In this document: positions 43,755-54,095 of the stretch, piece after piece
Position numbering within the stretch: position 1 is the first letter of the stretch
Layout: every line of letters starts with the position of its first letter
NCBI RefSeq assembly: GCF_014648275.1
Contig: NZ_BMQU01000013.1
Span: 1 to 64,000 of the forward strand
DNA length: 64,000 bases
From: Pseudomonas laurentiana
Lineage (GTDB): Bacteria > Pseudomonadota > Gammaproteobacteria > Pseudomonadales > Pseudomonadaceae
Direction: 5' to 3'
The notes under the pieces: generated by a model
What the model was told of the DNA's origin: nothing
Database searches by the model: none
What the model saw: only the letters and a program-made list of their open reading frames with translations
Translations under genes and position numbers: made by a program

Positions 43755-45221
43755 ATGGTTCCCGTAATCGCCTTGGTGGGCCGGCCGAACGTCGGTAAAT
43801 CCACCATGTTCAACCGCCTGACCAAGACCCGCGACGCCATCGTCGGCGACCTGTCCGGTCTGACCCGCGACCGCCAGTATGGTGAGGCGCGCTGGCAAGG
43901 GCGTTCTTACATTCTGGTCGACACCGGTGGTATTTCCGGTGATGAGCATGGCATGGACGAAAAAATGGCCGAGCAGTCGTTGCTGGCCATTGAAGAAGCC
44001 GATGTCGTCCTGTTCCTGGTCGACGCCCGTGCGGGCCTGACCGCCGCCGACCAGATGATTTCCGAGCACCTGCGCAAGCGCAACAAGCGCTCGTATCTGG
44101 TCGCCAACAAGATCGACAACATCGATCCGCAGATGGCCATCGCCGAGTTTTCGCCGCTGGGTATGGGCAATGCCTTGCCGGTGGCCGGTTCCCAGGGCCG
44201 CGGTATCAATGGCCTGCTGGAAACCGTGCTGAGCGAGTTCCCTCGCGACAAGGACGAGGAAGAAGTCGACCTTAACGTCGCCGAAGGCGAGGAGGCCGTG
44301 CGCATTCCTGGTCCAAGCGAGAAGGACGGGATCAAGATCGCCATCATCGGTCGTCCAAACGTCGGCAAGTCGACGCTGGTCAACCGTATGCTCGGCGAAG
44401 AGCGGGTCATCGTCTATGACCAGCCCGGTACCACCCGCGACAGTATCTACATTCCCTTCGAGCGCAATGAAGAGAAGTACACCCTGATCGACACGGCCGG
44501 GGTGCGCAAGCGCGGCAAGATCCACGAGGAAGTTGAAAAGTTCTCGGTGGTGAAGACCCTGCAGGCGATCAAGGACGCCAACGTGGTGATCTTCGTCATG
44601 GACGCCCGCGAAGGCGTGGTTGACCATGACCTGAACCTGCTGGGCTTCGCCCTGGAAGCGGGCCGTGCGCTGGTGATCGCCCTGAACAAATGGGACGGCA
44701 TGCAGCCGAGCGAGCGCGACTATGTGAAGACCGAGCTGGAACGTCGGTTGTTCTTTGTCGATTTCGCCGATATTCACTTCATTTCGGCGCTGCACGGCAC
44801 CGGCGTGGGCAACCTGTATCAATCGGTGCAGGCGTCGTTCAAGTCTGCGGTTACCCGTTGGCCGACCAGCCGCCTGACCCAGATCCTCGAAGACGCGGTC
44901 AGCGAGCACCAGCCGCCGATGGTCAACGGTCGTCGGATCAAGCTGCGTTACGCCCACCTCGGTGGCGCCAACCCGCCGCTGATCGTTATCCACGGCAACC
45001 AGGTTGAAAAGGTACCGAAGTCGTATTCGCGTTACCTTGAAAACACCTATCGCCGGGTACTGAAGCTGGTCGGTACGCCGATCCGTATCGAGTACAAGGG
45101 CAGTGATAACCCGTATGAAGGCAACAAGAACACGCTGACCGACCGCCAGGTCAACAAGAAGCGTCGCCTGATGTCGCACCACAAGAAAGCCGAGAAGAAG
45201 CGCAAAGACAAGCGCAAGTAA
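43755..45221 (+). CDS. der: Ribosome-assembly GTPase Der
   Basis: The 488-residue protein has two tandem GTPase domains, each with GRPNVGKST, plus NKID and NKWD guanine motifs, and a C-terminal KH-like domain with a basic tail. It acts in 50S maturation. Start chosen at ATG 43755 (MVPVIALVG), with a GGAG site in front. Confidence 0.97.
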   Translation: MVPVIALVGRPNVGKSTMFNRLTKTRDAIVGDLSGLTRDRQYGEARWQGRSYILVDTGGISGDEHGMDEKMAEQSLLAIEEADVVLFLVDARAGLTAADQMISEHLRKRNKRSYLVANKIDNIDPQMAIAEFSPLGMGNALPVAGSQGRGINGLLETVLSEFPRDKDEEEVDLNVAEGEEAVRIPGPSEKDGIKIAIIGRPNVGKSTLVNRMLGEERVIVYDQPGTTRDSIYIPFERNEEKYTLIDTAGVRKRGKIHEEVEKFSVVKTLQAIKDANVVIFVMDAREGVVDHDLNLLGFALEAGRALVIALNKWDGMQPSERDYVKTELERRLFFVDFADIHFISALHGTGVGNLYQSVQASFKSAVTRWPTSRLTQILEDAVSEHQPPMVNGRRIKLRYAHLGGANPPLIVIHGNQVEKVPKSYSRYLENTYRRVLKLVGTPIRIEYKGSDNPYEGNKNTLTDRQVNKKRRLMSHHKKAEKKRKDKRK

Positions 45222-45231
45222 GCTTTCAGGC

Positions 45232-45258
45232 CTAATCGCCGGCCTTGCCGGCGATTAG
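45232..45258. terminator. Hairpin after der
   Basis: CTAATCGCCGGC and GCCGGCGATTAG form a twelve-pair stem with loop CTT. No T run follows; it is related to the other cgccggc palindromes in the window. Confidence 0.6.
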
Positions 45259-45357
45259 GTTCACCTAACCTTTTTCCTGACCGTTCAATCCGCTATGCTC
45301 GGGGGCTTACCTCCCGTGCCGCCTCGAGCCGGATGTTCTGTGTAGAAAGAGGGTTAC

Positions 45358-46506
45358 ATGATCAGCAGCAAGTTGCCGAACGTCGGCACGACCATCTTTA
45401 CCACCATGTCCCAGCTCGCCGCGCAAACCGGCGCTCTGAACCTGTCCCAGGGGTTTCCCGACTTCAACGGCCCGCAGGAGCTGCTCGATGCGGTGGGCCG
45501 GCACATTGCTGCCGGGCACAATCAGTATTCGCCGATGACCGGCTTGCCTGCCTTGCGTGAGCAGGTTGCAGCCAAGATCGCCCGCAGTTATGGCGTAACG
45601 GTCGATGCCGATGCTGAAGTGACCATTACGCCCGGTGCAACCGAAGCCATTTTCTGTGCCATCCATGCGGTGATTCGCGCTGGCGACGAAGTGATCGTTT
45701 TCGACCCGTGCTACGACAGCTATGAGCCCTCGGTAGTATTGGCGGGTGGCCGTTGTGTGCATGTGCAATTGAACCCCGGCGATTTCTCCATCGACTGGCA
45801 GAAACTCAGTGATGCGCTCAGCCCGCGTACGCGGATGATCATTCTGAACTCGCCGCACAACCCGAGTGGGGCGCTGATCAGCCGTGCCGAGCTGGACCAG
45901 TTGGCCGCGTTGATTGCCGAGCGTGATATCTACCTGATCAGCGATGAAGTCTACGAACATCTGGTATTCGACGGCGTAAGCCACGCCAGTGTTCTGGCCC
46001 ATGAGGCCCTGTATCAGCGCGCTTTTGTGGTCAGCTCGTTTGGCAAGACCTATCACGTCACGGGTTGGAAAACCGGTTATGTGGTTGCGCCAGCGGCCTT
46101 GAGCGCGGAGTTGCGCAAGGTTCACCAGTACGTGAACTTCTGCGGTGTGACCCCACTGCAATGGGCGCTGGCCGACTTCATGGCCGCTCACCCGGAGCAT
46201 GTCGAAGAACTTCCAGCCTTCTACCAGGCCAAGCGCGACCTGTTCTGCGACTTGCTGACGCCTTCGCGCTTCACCTTCAGTCGTGCTGCAGGTACCTATT
46301 TCCAGTTGGTGGACTATTCGCAGATCCGCCCCGATCTGAATGATCTCGAGATGTCGGTGTGGTTGACCCGTGAACACGGTGTGGCGACTATTCCGGTGTC
46401 CGTGTTCTACCAGCAACCTATCCCCGAACAGCGCCTGGTGCGTCTGTGTTTCGCCAAACGCGAGGAGACGCTGCGTCAGGCAGCGGAGAAACTATGCGCG
46501 ATCTGA
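45358..46506 (+). CDS. PLP aminotransferase, methionine/glutamine type (YbdL-like)
   Basis: The 382-residue class I aminotransferase starts ISSKLPNVGTTIFTTMS, characteristic of the YbdL/methionine aminotransferase group. NSPHNPSGA and SSFGKTYHVTGWK (PLP lysine) are conserved. The next gene, an omega-amidase, overlaps it by 13 bases. The pair fits methionine salvage or 2-oxoacid amide recycling. Confidence 0.92.
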   Translation: MISSKLPNVGTTIFTTMSQLAAQTGALNLSQGFPDFNGPQELLDAVGRHIAAGHNQYSPMTGLPALREQVAAKIARSYGVTVDADAEVTITPGATEAIFCAIHAVIRAGDEVIVFDPCYDSYEPSVVLAGGRCVHVQLNPGDFSIDWQKLSDALSPRTRMIILNSPHNPSGALISRAELDQLAALIAERDIYLISDEVYEHLVFDGVSHASVLAHEALYQRAFVVSSFGKTYHVTGWKTGYVVAPAALSAELRKVHQYVNFCGVTPLQWALADFMAAHPEHVEELPAFYQAKRDLFCDLLTPSRFTFSRAAGTYFQLVDYSQIRPDLNDLEMSVWLTREHGVATIPVSVFYQQPIPEQRLVRLCFAKREETLRQAAEKLCAI

Positions 46507-47285
46507 GCTCACTGCCTAACCTGAGCGTTGCCCTGGTCCAGACCACATTGGCGTGGCAGGACCGGTTGGCCAACTATGAACACTTTGAAACCCTGATGGA
46601 GCAGGCCCGTGGCAGCGATTTGATTGTGCTGCCGGAGATGTTCACGACCGGGTTCTCCATGGACTCCGAAAGCCTTGCTGAGCCAGAAAATGGCCCGACC
46701 TACAAATGGCTCAAGAGCCAGGCGAAGAAGCTCAATGCGGTGATCACCGGCAGTGTGATCATCCAGGCGGCAGACGGCAGCCATCGCAACCGGCTGCTCT
46801 GGGCGCGCCCGGATGGTGAGATTCTGCACTACGACAAGCGTCACCTGTTCCGTATGGCCGGTGAGCACAAGCACTACACGCCCGGCGAGCGCCAGGTGCA
46901 GTTCGAGATCAATGGCTGGCGGGTTCGCCCATTGATCTGTTACGACCTGCGCTTCCCGGTCTGGAGCCGCGACGCCCAGGATACTGATCTGCTGCTGTAC
47001 ACCGCCAACTGGCCGGCAGCTCGGCGCCAGCACTGGAACCGCTTGTTGCCGGCACGGGGTATCGAGAACCTCTGTTACGTGGCGGCGGTGAACCGGGTGG
47101 GTACAGACGGCAAGGGCTTTGCCTATACCGGCGACAGCCAGGTGCTCGATTTCCAGGGGGAGAGCCTGCTTAGCGCAGGGGAGGCCGATGGTGTGTTTAC
47201 CGCCGTGCTGAGTGCTGCCGACCTCGCCGCTTATCGCACGCGTTTCCCGGCGAACCTGGACGCTGACGTCTTCGAGTTGCAGTAA
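46494..47285 (+). CDS. Nitrilase-family omega-amidase (YafV-like)
   Basis: The 263-residue product has the Glu-Lys-Cys triad of nitrilases: LPEMFTTGF, YDKRHLF and LICYDLRFP. YafV/Nit2-type enzymes hydrolyse alpha-ketoglutaramate or the methionine analogue made by glutamine transaminases, which fits the upstream gene. Start set at ATG 46494, overlapping the aminotransferase end. Confidence 0.92.
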   Translation: MRDLSSLPNLSVALVQTTLAWQDRLANYEHFETLMEQARGSDLIVLPEMFTTGFSMDSESLAEPENGPTYKWLKSQAKKLNAVITGSVIIQAADGSHRNRLLWARPDGEILHYDKRHLFRMAGEHKHYTPGERQVQFEINGWRVRPLICYDLRFPVWSRDAQDTDLLLYTANWPAARRQHWNRLLPARGIENLCYVAAVNRVGTDGKGFAYTGDSQVLDFQGESLLSAGEADGVFTAVLSAADLAAYRTRFPANLDADVFELQ

Positions 47286-47289
47286 GCGC

Positions 47290-47545
47290 ATCGCAGGCAA
47301 GCCTGCTCCCACAGAAAAAGCAGTGCTCTGCACGGACCCTTGTGGGAGTTGGCTCGCCAACGATGCAGGCACCGCGTAGTTACTGACACCGCGCCGACGG
47401 CATCGCAGGCAAGCCTGCTCCCACAGGAAAATGCAGCGTTCTGCCCAGACCCTTGTGGGAGTTGGCTCGCCAACGATGCAGGCACCGCGTAGTTACTGAC
47501 GCCGCGCCGACGGCATCGCAGGCAAGCCTGCCACAGAAAATCCCT
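47290..47545. repeat. REP cluster with 113-bp tandem duplication
   Basis: Arms gtgggagttggctcgcc and ggcaagcctgctcccac alternate through the gap between the converging amidase and piuB-like genes. The block from about 47338 recurs 113 bp later with few changes (one unit ends in a shortened arm). A single half-unit precedes them. Confidence 0.85.
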
Positions 47546-47578
47546 GTGTGGGCTTGCCGAGGATAGCGCCATCAGGCG

Positions 47579-49969
47579 TCAGTAAACATCCCGCCGATAG
47601 CGCCCTTGCTCTACCAGGCGCTCAACCTCTGCAGTGCCCAGTACTTCCTTCAACACCGCATCGACACCTCCGGCCATGCCTTGCAGGCTGCCGCAGACAT
47701 ACAGCGATGCACCCTCGGCCAGCCACTGGCGCAACGCAGCCGCCTGCTCGCGCAAGCGATCCTGTACGTAGACCTTGTCTACCTGATCGCGGGAGAAGGC
47801 GAGGTCCAGGCGTGTCAGTTCACCCGTTCGCAACCAGCCTTGCAGCTCGTCCCGGCAGAGGAAGTCGTGTGCTTCATTACGCTCGCCGAAGAGTAGCCAG
47901 TTGCGCCGCTCTCCTGCTTCGATGCGTGCTTTGAGCAGGCTGCGCAAGCCCGCCAGGCCTGTGCCGTTACCGATCAGAATCAGCGGTGCCGGGGTTGTCG
48001 GCAAGTGGAAACCGCTGTTACGCCGCAAGCGCAGGTCGATGGGGCCGGCCAGAGGTGCTTGTTCGGTCAGCCAGCCTGAGCCCAGGCCCAGCGTGCCATC
48101 AGGGTGTTGCTCCTGGCGCACGATCAGCTCCAGCATGCCATCGCTGGCAATCGAGGCTATCGAGTAGTCCCGGGGGCTGATTGCCGGGTTGTTCTGCGGC
48201 AGGATTTCGACCAGATCACCTGCTTCCCAACGTTCCGGTTGTGCTGGCATCAGCCCTAGCAGGTACACGGCTGAGCCTTGGCTACCAGGGTTGAGCCGTT
48301 CTCGCCGGGTGAGTGTCCAGGTCTCGAAGGTCGGTGCCTGCCAAGCGCTGACGACCGGGCTGCCGGTCAGCTGTGCCAGTTGTTCCTGCCACTGCTGCAG
48401 GGCTCGCGGGTCGGCATTATCGACTTCTACCGGGGCGAAGCGGGCCTTGGCCCCGCGCGTACCCAGCCAGTCATGCAGGCGTTTGGCGAAGCCGCAGAAC
48501 TGCGTGTACTGACGGTCGCCGAGGGCGAGCAGGGCATAGTCCAGTGAGTCCAGCGCCCAGGGCTGACCCAGCACCTTGCGCTCGAATGTGCGGGCGCTGT
48601 CCGGTGCTTCGCCGTCGCCAAAGGTGCTCACCACGAACAATGCTTTGTTCGCTTGACGCAGGTCGGCTTCGTTCAGATCGGCCAATGCCCGTACGTGCAC
48701 CGGATAGCCTGCTGCCTGCAACTGACCGGCGCTTTGCCAGGCCAGTTGCTCGGCAAAACCGCTCTGGCTGGCAAAGCCCACCAACCAGCTGTTCTCACCT
48801 GCCGAAGGCGGCGCCATGCCGTTGCGGGCCTCGCGGATCTGGCGTTTCTTGCGCCGACGGTCGAGGTACAGCAACCAGCCGGTGATGAAGAACAGCGGCA
48901 TGCTCAGGCTGGCCAACATCATCAGGATGCGTCCGGTCAGGCCGAAGTAGCTACCGACATGCAGGGCATAGACGCTGGCCAGTAGTTGGGCCTTGAATGA
49001 TTTGTCGGTGAAGCGTTCATGTTTGCGCACCTGGCCCGAGGCAGGGTCGAGGGTCAGGATGTTGAAGGCCCGTTCGTGATCGGCATTTTCAAGCAGGTAG
49101 AACAGCGTAGCCGGTTGCCCTGCCGCAGGCGGCAGACGCAGGTTGTAGGTGCTCAGGCCGGGCCCGGCAGCCTGCTGCAGGCTGGACCAGATGGCATCGT
49201 AGTCAACCACCAGCGGCGGTGCGTTCTTGTCTGGCGCGGGTGGTCGGCCTCGGCCTTCGCCGCGTTTGTGTTGCTCACCCGCCACCGGCCCGTCGGCCAG
49301 CAGTTTGTTCAGGCCTTCGCGGTACCACTCGTAAGACCAGAACAGGCCGGTCAGTGCTGCGAGCAGGTAAAACGCCAGGCACCAGGTACCGGCAACAGCG
49401 TGCAGGTCCCAGTTGAAGGCGCGGCCTTTTTTGGCCCAGTCGAGGGTCAGCCAGTTGCGCCAGTTCAGTGCTTGGCGCGGCCAGCGCAGGTAGAGGCCTG
49501 ATAGGCAGAAGAACACCAGCATCAGGGTACAGGCGCCGGTGATCTGTCGACCGGTGTCGCCGATGGCCAGAAACCGGTGCAGTTGCAGCATCAAGCCGAA
49601 AAAGCCCTGGCCACTGACATCGCCCTGCAGTGCGCCGGTGTATGGGTCGGCATAGCGCATTTCGCCCCGACGTTCGCCTGGAGGAGGGGTAAAGAATACC
49701 CGTGCAGCGTTATCGCTGCGGGTATCGACCCAGAGCATGGCGACCTTGTCGCCGTGTTCGGTTTCTACCCGACGCACCAGCTCAGCCGGTGGCAACACAC
49801 CGCCTTCACGCACCTGAACCTTGAGGGCTTCGGGGTTGAACAGGCGCAGCAGTTCATCCTGAAAGGAAACAGCAGCGCCCGTCACGCCCATCAGGGCAAG
49901 CACCAGGCCGGCGGTGATGCCGAAGAACCAGTGCAGTTGAAACAGGGTTTTTTTCACCACATCGACCAC
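47579..49969 (-). CDS. piuB: PepSY-membrane / flavodoxin / FAD reductase fusion (PiuB-like)
   Basis: The 796-residue product has three parts. Residues 1-390 are a PepSY-associated membrane region ([19 protein letters not shown], with further membrane segments). Residues about 395-540 are a flavodoxin domain ([29 protein letters not shown]). The C-terminal 250 residues are an FAD/NADPH reductase module ([33 protein letters not shown]). It should carry electrons to the inner membrane, probably for ferric siderophore reduction. It lies downstream of the TonB receptor, as in the P. aeruginosa piu locus. Confidence 0.88.
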   Translation of the reverse strand: MVDVVKKTLFQLHWFFGITAGLVLALMGVTGAAVSFQDELLRLFNPEALKVQVREGGVLPPAELVRRVETEHGDKVAMLWVDTRSDNAARVFFTPPPGERRGEMRYADPYTGALQGDVSGQGFFGLMLQLHRFLAIGDTGRQITGACTLMLVFFCLSGLYLRWPRQALNWRNWLTLDWAKKGRAFNWDLHAVAGTWCLAFYLLAALTGLFWSYEWYREGLNKLLADGPVAGEQHKRGEGRGRPPAPDKNAPPLVVDYDAIWSSLQQAAGPGLSTYNLRLPPAAGQPATLFYLLENADHERAFNILTLDPASGQVRKHERFTDKSFKAQLLASVYALHVGSYFGLTGRILMMLASLSMPLFFITGWLLYLDRRRKKRQIREARNGMAPPSAGENSWLVGFASQSGFAEQLAWQSAGQLQAAGYPVHVRALADLNEADLRQANKALFVVSTFGDGEAPDSARTFERKVLGQPWALDSLDYALLALGDRQYTQFCGFAKRLHDWLGTRGAKARFAPVEVDNADPRALQQWQEQLAQLTGSPVVSAWQAPTFETWTLTRRERLNPGSQGSAVYLLGLMPAQPERWEAGDLVEILPQNNPAISPRDYSIASIASDGMLELIVRQEQHPDGTLGLGSGWLTEQAPLAGPIDLRLRRNSGFHLPTTPAPLILIGNGTGLAGLRSLLKARIEAGERRNWLLFGERNEAHDFLCRDELQGWLRTGELTRLDLAFSRDQVDKVYVQDRLREQAAALRQWLAEGASLYVCGSLQGMAGGVDAVLKEVLGTAEVERLVEQGRYRRDVY

Positions 49970-50019
49970 CTTGTCTTGCTGGATACTGACGTGCGATGCG
50001 CACGCTGTCGGGATACATA

Positions 50020-50053
50020 AAAGCCCCGCTCACTGAGAGGTGGGCGGGGCTTT
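50020..50053 (-). terminator. Terminator after the piuA-like gene
   Basis: AAAGCCCCGC pairs with GCGGGGCTTT across a 14-base loop, followed on the minus strand by TTTTATG. It separates the receptor from the reductase. Confidence 0.8.
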
Positions 50054-50067
50054 GCCTGTCAGCTGCC

Positions 50068-52365
50068 TCAGAAGTGGAAGCTGGTGGTCAGCAGTGCGGT
50101 ACGGCCGGCGGCCTGGTTAGCGTAGTGATTGCCGTAGGCCTTGTCGTAATACAGCTCGTCGGTCAGGTTCTGCACGTTGAGCTGCAGGTCGACGTTCTTG
50201 GTCAGCTTGTAGCTGGCCATTGCGTCGTAACGCACGTAGGAGTCAACCATGACGCTGTTGGTGGTGTTGCCGAACACGTCATCGACGTAGAAAGCACCGC
50301 CCCCGATGGTCAGCTTCGGCGTGACGTTGTAGGTGGTCCACAGCGTCATGCTGTTGTTTGGCGTGTTAGGCAATTGGTTGCCGTCATCGTAGCCTTCGAT
50401 GTACACGTTACCCACCTTCGGCGCGCCACCGTCGACGAGCTTGGCATCCATGTAGGTATAGCCTGCGAACACTTGCCAGTTGTTGGTCAGCTTGCCGGTC
50501 GCGGTCAGTTCGAGGCCGTCAACTCGGGTTGTACCGACGTTCTGATAGGTATTGGCGTCAACCAGCACTCGGGCGTTTTCTTTCTCGGTGCGGAAGATTG
50601 CCGCAGTCAGTGCCAGACGCTCCTGAAGCAGGTTCCATTTGGTACCGATTTCGTAGTTGGTGGTTTCTTCCGCTTTCAGGTCGCTGGTGGTAGTGGCGGT
50701 CAGCAGCGCGTTACCGTCGGAACCTTCGCCCAGCGAAGCGCCGGCTGGTGTAGCAGACGTGGCATAGGAGACATAGATACTGCCGTTTTCGGCGGGTTTC
50801 CAGGTCAAGCCCAGTTGGCCGGTGACGAATTCGCTGGTGTCCTCAGTCTTGAAGTTGACGACTTTGTTGTTGCTCAGCGCACGAGTCTTGGCCTTGGTGT
50901 CGAAGTGGTCGTAGCGCAGGCCCATGGTCAGCAGCCATGCCGGGTCCAGTTCAAGTGTGTCAACCAGATAGATGGCACGGGTGCTACCGGTGGTGTCTGC
51001 ACCCAGGTCATTACGTGTAACGGTGCCATCCCATGCTTCGTGAGGGTCCGGGTTGGGGAACGAGGTGCAGACCCCAGAGATCTGTCCGGTAGCACTGGAG
51101 CACTTGCCAGCACTGAAGCCGGTGATGGTGTAGCCGGTCTTGACCGAGGCTTCGCGGCTCAGTTCGATACCGGTGGAGAAGTTGTTCTTGAAACCGGCGA
51201 TGTAGACTTCGCCGAACAGGTCGGTCTGGTTCGTGGTGGTACGGGTGTTGGCCACGCGGTTGTTCGGGCGACGCCAGACTTCACCGTTGAGGATGTTGCC
51301 CTTGCTGTCGTCCGGCTGGGTGATGATGTAATCCTGCAGGGTGTTGCCGTGGCGCAGGGTGTTCTTCACCGTCAGCGAGTCGCTCAGGTCGTGCTCGATG
51401 GCGATGGTGGAGATATCCGCGCGGCTTTTGTAGAAGTCGCGGCCGACCAGGCCATAGTAATTGTCGCTGTCACCACCATTGGTGGGCTTGTCCGGGTTGG
51501 CTGAGCTGCGAGAACCCGCGACGCCCGAGTTCAGGCTGTAGGGGATGCCGGAGTCTGGCAGGTCGTCACTTTCGACGTGGTAGTAGTCCAGGCTCACACG
51601 GGTATCGGTACCCAGGCCAAACACCAGCGACGGTGCTACACCCCAACGGTCATAGTTGACTTCGTCGCGACCGGCGACGTTGTTTTCGTGGGTCATCAGG
51701 TTCAGGCGGAACGCTGCCGTGTCGAGGAACTGGTAGTTGCCGTCGAGGGTGTAGCGTTGCGTCTGGTCTGAACCCCAGGTGTAGGCGCCATCCAGCGAGT
51801 TGCCCAGGTGGGCCTTCTTGGTGATCAGGTTGATGCTGCCACCGGCCGCACCACGACCTGCGATGGACGAGTTAGGGCCTTTGCTGACTTCAATCGATTC
51901 AACGGCGAAGATTTCCCGGGTTTGTGAGCCCGTGTCGCGCACACCGTCCAGGTACATCGAGCTCTGCGTATCAAAGCCACGAATGAACGGACGGTCGCCA
52001 GAAGGGTTACCCCCTTCGCCCGCGCCCATGGTGATGCCGGGGACGGTTCGCAGGGCATCCTGCAGGTTCTGGGCGTTGGTGTCCTTGATGACCTGTTGCG
52101 GGACCACGGTGACGGTACGCGGGATGTCCACCAGCGGCGCTGTGTACTTTTGCGAAGCCGATTTTTCAACCTTGTAGTCGGTGCTGCTCTGGCTTGCTTC
52201 ACCCGTAACACTGGTGGCATCCAGAGCAATCGCCCCATCGTTGGCCGGTGCAGGTTCGGCAGCGTACGCGATGTGCGCAGTGGAGGTGGCGGTAATGGCC
52301 ACACCGATGGCAGAAGCGAGCAAGCGTGGTGAACTGACTGCGGTTGGCACGTAGTGGCGCGACAT
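50068..52365 (-). CDS. piuA: TonB-dependent catecholate siderophore receptor (PiuA/Fiu-like)
   Basis: The 765-residue outer-membrane receptor has a signal peptide ending near AYAAEPAPA, a plug domain (DIPRTVTVVPQQVI, FIRGFDTQSSMYLDGVRD) and a 22-strand barrel that ends in the expected Phe (TTSFHF). Start set at 52365 with GGGAGGGG upstream. Likely takes up catechol-iron. A Fur-like site lies upstream. Neighbours piuB- and piuC-like match the piu locus order. Confidence 0.92.
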   Translation of the reverse strand: MSRHYVPTAVSSPRLLASAIGVAITATSTAHIAYAAEPAPANDGAIALDATSVTGEASQSSTDYKVEKSASQKYTAPLVDIPRTVTVVPQQVIKDTNAQNLQDALRTVPGITMGAGEGGNPSGDRPFIRGFDTQSSMYLDGVRDTGSQTREIFAVESIEVSKGPNSSIAGRGAAGGSINLITKKAHLGNSLDGAYTWGSDQTQRYTLDGNYQFLDTAAFRLNLMTHENNVAGRDEVNYDRWGVAPSLVFGLGTDTRVSLDYYHVESDDLPDSGIPYSLNSGVAGSRSSANPDKPTNGGDSDNYYGLVGRDFYKSRADISTIAIEHDLSDSLTVKNTLRHGNTLQDYIITQPDDSKGNILNGEVWRRPNNRVANTRTTTNQTDLFGEVYIAGFKNNFSTGIELSREASVKTGYTITGFSAGKCSSATGQISGVCTSFPNPDPHEAWDGTVTRNDLGADTTGSTRAIYLVDTLELDPAWLLTMGLRYDHFDTKAKTRALSNNKVVNFKTEDTSEFVTGQLGLTWKPAENGSIYVSYATSATPAGASLGEGSDGNALLTATTTSDLKAEETTNYEIGTKWNLLQERLALTAAIFRTEKENARVLVDANTYQNVGTTRVDGLELTATGKLTNNWQVFAGYTYMDAKLVDGGAPKVGNVYIEGYDDGNQLPNTPNNSMTLWTTYNVTPKLTIGGGAFYVDDVFGNTTNSVMVDSYVRYDAMASYKLTKNVDLQLNVQNLTDELYYDKAYGNHYANQAAGRTALLTTSFHF

Positions 52366-52425
52366 TGTTATGACCCCTCCCAAGGTGTTAAGGCCGCGAA
52401 ATGTAATGTAAATACATACGACTAG

Positions 52426-52448
52426 CAATTGAGAAAGATTGTTATTTG
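52426..52448 (-). promoter_or_regulatory. Fur-box-like site upstream of piuA
   Basis: On the minus strand AATAACAATCTTTCTCAATT matches the A/T pattern of Fur boxes (AATnATnATTnTCATT form). It lies about 60-80 bp upstream of the receptor start. Confidence 0.65.
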
Positions 52449-52534
52449 TATTGAATTTACAATCTTTACATTTTTAGCCTGTGTTTTTTGCCGGCTCAAA
52501 CGTCTTCGCAAGCGCGGAGGGCTTGTGGCAAGGC

Positions 52535-52553
52535 AATAAGAATCAATATCATT
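52535..52553 (+). promoter_or_regulatory. Fur-box-like site upstream of piuC
   Basis: AATAAGAATCAATATCATT fits the Fur consensus in most positions and stands about 30 bp before the piuC-like ATG. Confidence 0.65.
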
Positions 52554-52584
52554 GCTGTCTTTCCCGGCCTCAGGTATCCGCGCC

Positions 52585-53265
52585 ATGCTTTTACACATTC
52601 CCGGTCTGTTTACGCATGAGGAAGTGCTGCGTATTCGTGAGGCGCTGGAGCAGGCCGATTGGGCTGACGGCAAGGTCACGGCGGGTTACCAGTCGGCCAA
52701 GGCCAAGCACAACCTCCAGTTGGCCGAGGGCCATCCATTGGCCAAGGAGATTGGTGCGGCCCTGCTTGAGCGCTTGTGGGCCAACCCGCGCTTCATGTCG
52801 GCGGCGTTACCGTTCAAGGTCTTCCCGCCACTGGTCAACTGCTACCGCGAAGGCGGCAACTTTGGCTTTCATATCGACAATGCTGTTCGTCAGCCCCGTG
52901 GCAGCCATGAGCGGGTGCGTACTGATCTGTCGTCGACGCTGTTCTTCAGCGATCCTGAGGATTACGACGGCGGTGAACTTGAAATTCAAGACACTTACGG
53001 GGTGCAGCGGGTCAAGCTGGCGGCTGGCGATATGGTGTTGTACCCAGGCACGAGCCTGCACAAGGTCAACCCGGTCACCCGTGGTGCACGTTATGCGGCG
53101 TTTTTCTGGACCCAGAGCATGATCCGCGAAGACAGCCAGCGCACCTTGCTGTTTGAGATGGACAACGCGATTCAGCAACTGACAGCCGACGTTCCTGATC
53201 ATCCATCACTGATTCAGTTGACGGGGACCTACCACAACCTGCTGCGCCGCTGGGCTGAGGTTTGA
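52585..53265 (+). CDS. piuC: Fe(II)/2-oxoglutarate dioxygenase (PiuC/YbiX-like)
   Basis: The 226-residue PKHD-type hydroxylase has the iron ligands His and Asp in FGFHIDNAV and the second His in TSLHKVNPV, followed by the oxoglutarate Arg in [10 protein letters not shown]. Start at 52585 ([10 protein letters not shown]). Its substrate is unknown, but it is usually co-regulated with the neighbouring siderophore receptor. Confidence 0.92.
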   Translation: MLLHIPGLFTHEEVLRIREALEQADWADGKVTAGYQSAKAKHNLQLAEGHPLAKEIGAALLERLWANPRFMSAALPFKVFPPLVNCYREGGNFGFHIDNAVRQPRGSHERVRTDLSSTLFFSDPEDYDGGELEIQDTYGVQRVKLAAGDMVLYPGTSLHKVNPVTRGARYAAFFWTQSMIREDSQRTLLFEMDNAIQQLTADVPDHPSLIQLTGTYHNLLRRWAEV

Positions 53266-53268
53266 GTC

Positions 53269-54027
53269 ATGGCTTTCCACCTACGCCGTGAAGAAGTGCT
53301 CGACGGTGATCAACTGGGTCAGATGCTTGAAGAAAGCCCGGCCAAGGCTGCCCAAGCGCTGTTGATGGCGGCGGGGCAAGGTATCGTCGAAGCGCAGTTG
53401 TTGCTGGGCCAGATACTCCTGGACGGGCGCGGCATCGAGCGCGATCCTGCCTTGGCCCGACGGTGGTTCGCCATTGCCGCCAATCAGGGCAATGCGATGG
53501 CGCATAACATGCTCGGGCGTTGCCTGGAGCATGGTTGGGGAGGCGAGGTGGATGTTGCCGATGCGGCACGCCATTATCGCTTCGCTGCAGACGCAGGGCT
53601 TGACTGGGGGCTGTACAACTATGCCAACCTGCTGGCCACAGGGCGTGGTGTAGCAACAGACCCTGTCGCCGCATTGCAGTGTTATCGACTGGCTGCCGAG
53701 AAAGGCCATGCGAAATCCATGAACCTGCTGGGACGCTACCTTGAGGACGGTGTGCATTGCCCGGTCGATGTGCCCGCAGCACACGAGTGGTACCGGCGTT
53801 CAGCCGAAGGCGGAGACTTTCGTGGGCAGTTCAGCCATGCAGGGATTCTGGCGGCGCGTGGGCGGGTCGAGCAGGCTTTGGCATGGTTGCGCCAGGCGCT
53901 GGTTGGGGGGAATGCGAACTTCCTGAAGGTTGCCGCAGCAGCATTGGAAGAGGCGACGCAACCTGAAATCCGAGCCATGGCGGTGGATTACCGCTCGCGG
54001 CTGACCGAGCTGGGTGCAAGGCCATAA
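53269..54027 (+). CDS. Sel1-repeat protein
   Basis: The 252-residue soluble protein is built of Sel1-like TPR units (AQLLLGQILLDGRGIERDPA, AHNMLGRCLEHGWGG, LYNYANLLATGRGV, SMNLLGRYLEDGVH). It follows piuC by 3 bp and belongs to its operon, as in P. aeruginosa. Function unknown; probably a protein-interaction scaffold. Confidence 0.9.
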   Translation: MAFHLRREEVLDGDQLGQMLEESPAKAAQALLMAAGQGIVEAQLLLGQILLDGRGIERDPALARRWFAIAANQGNAMAHNMLGRCLEHGWGGEVDVADAARHYRFAADAGLDWGLYNYANLLATGRGVATDPVAALQCYRLAAEKGHAKSMNLLGRYLEDGVHCPVDVPAAHEWYRRSAEGGDFRGQFSHAGILAARGRVEQALAWLRQALVGGNANFLKVAAAALEEATQPEIRAMAVDYRSRLTELGARP

Positions 54028-54031
54028 AGCA

Positions 54032-54082
54032 ATCGCCGGCAAGGTGACCCCTGCAGGTGCAGGAGCCGACCTTGCCGGCGAT
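54032..54082. repeat. Long palindrome between converging genes
   Basis: ATCGCCGGCAAGGT and ACCTTGCCGGCGAT form a 14-pair stem; the loop contains CCTGCAGGTGCAGG. It is a REP-type palindrome and may end transcription from both sides. Confidence 0.7.
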
Positions 54083-54095
54083 CAGGTAGCGTTGC

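Noticed and set aside
47290-47545. Regular repeats that might suggest a CRISPR array
   Set aside because: Units are inverted REP palindromes with near-identical spacers and no cas genes nearby.
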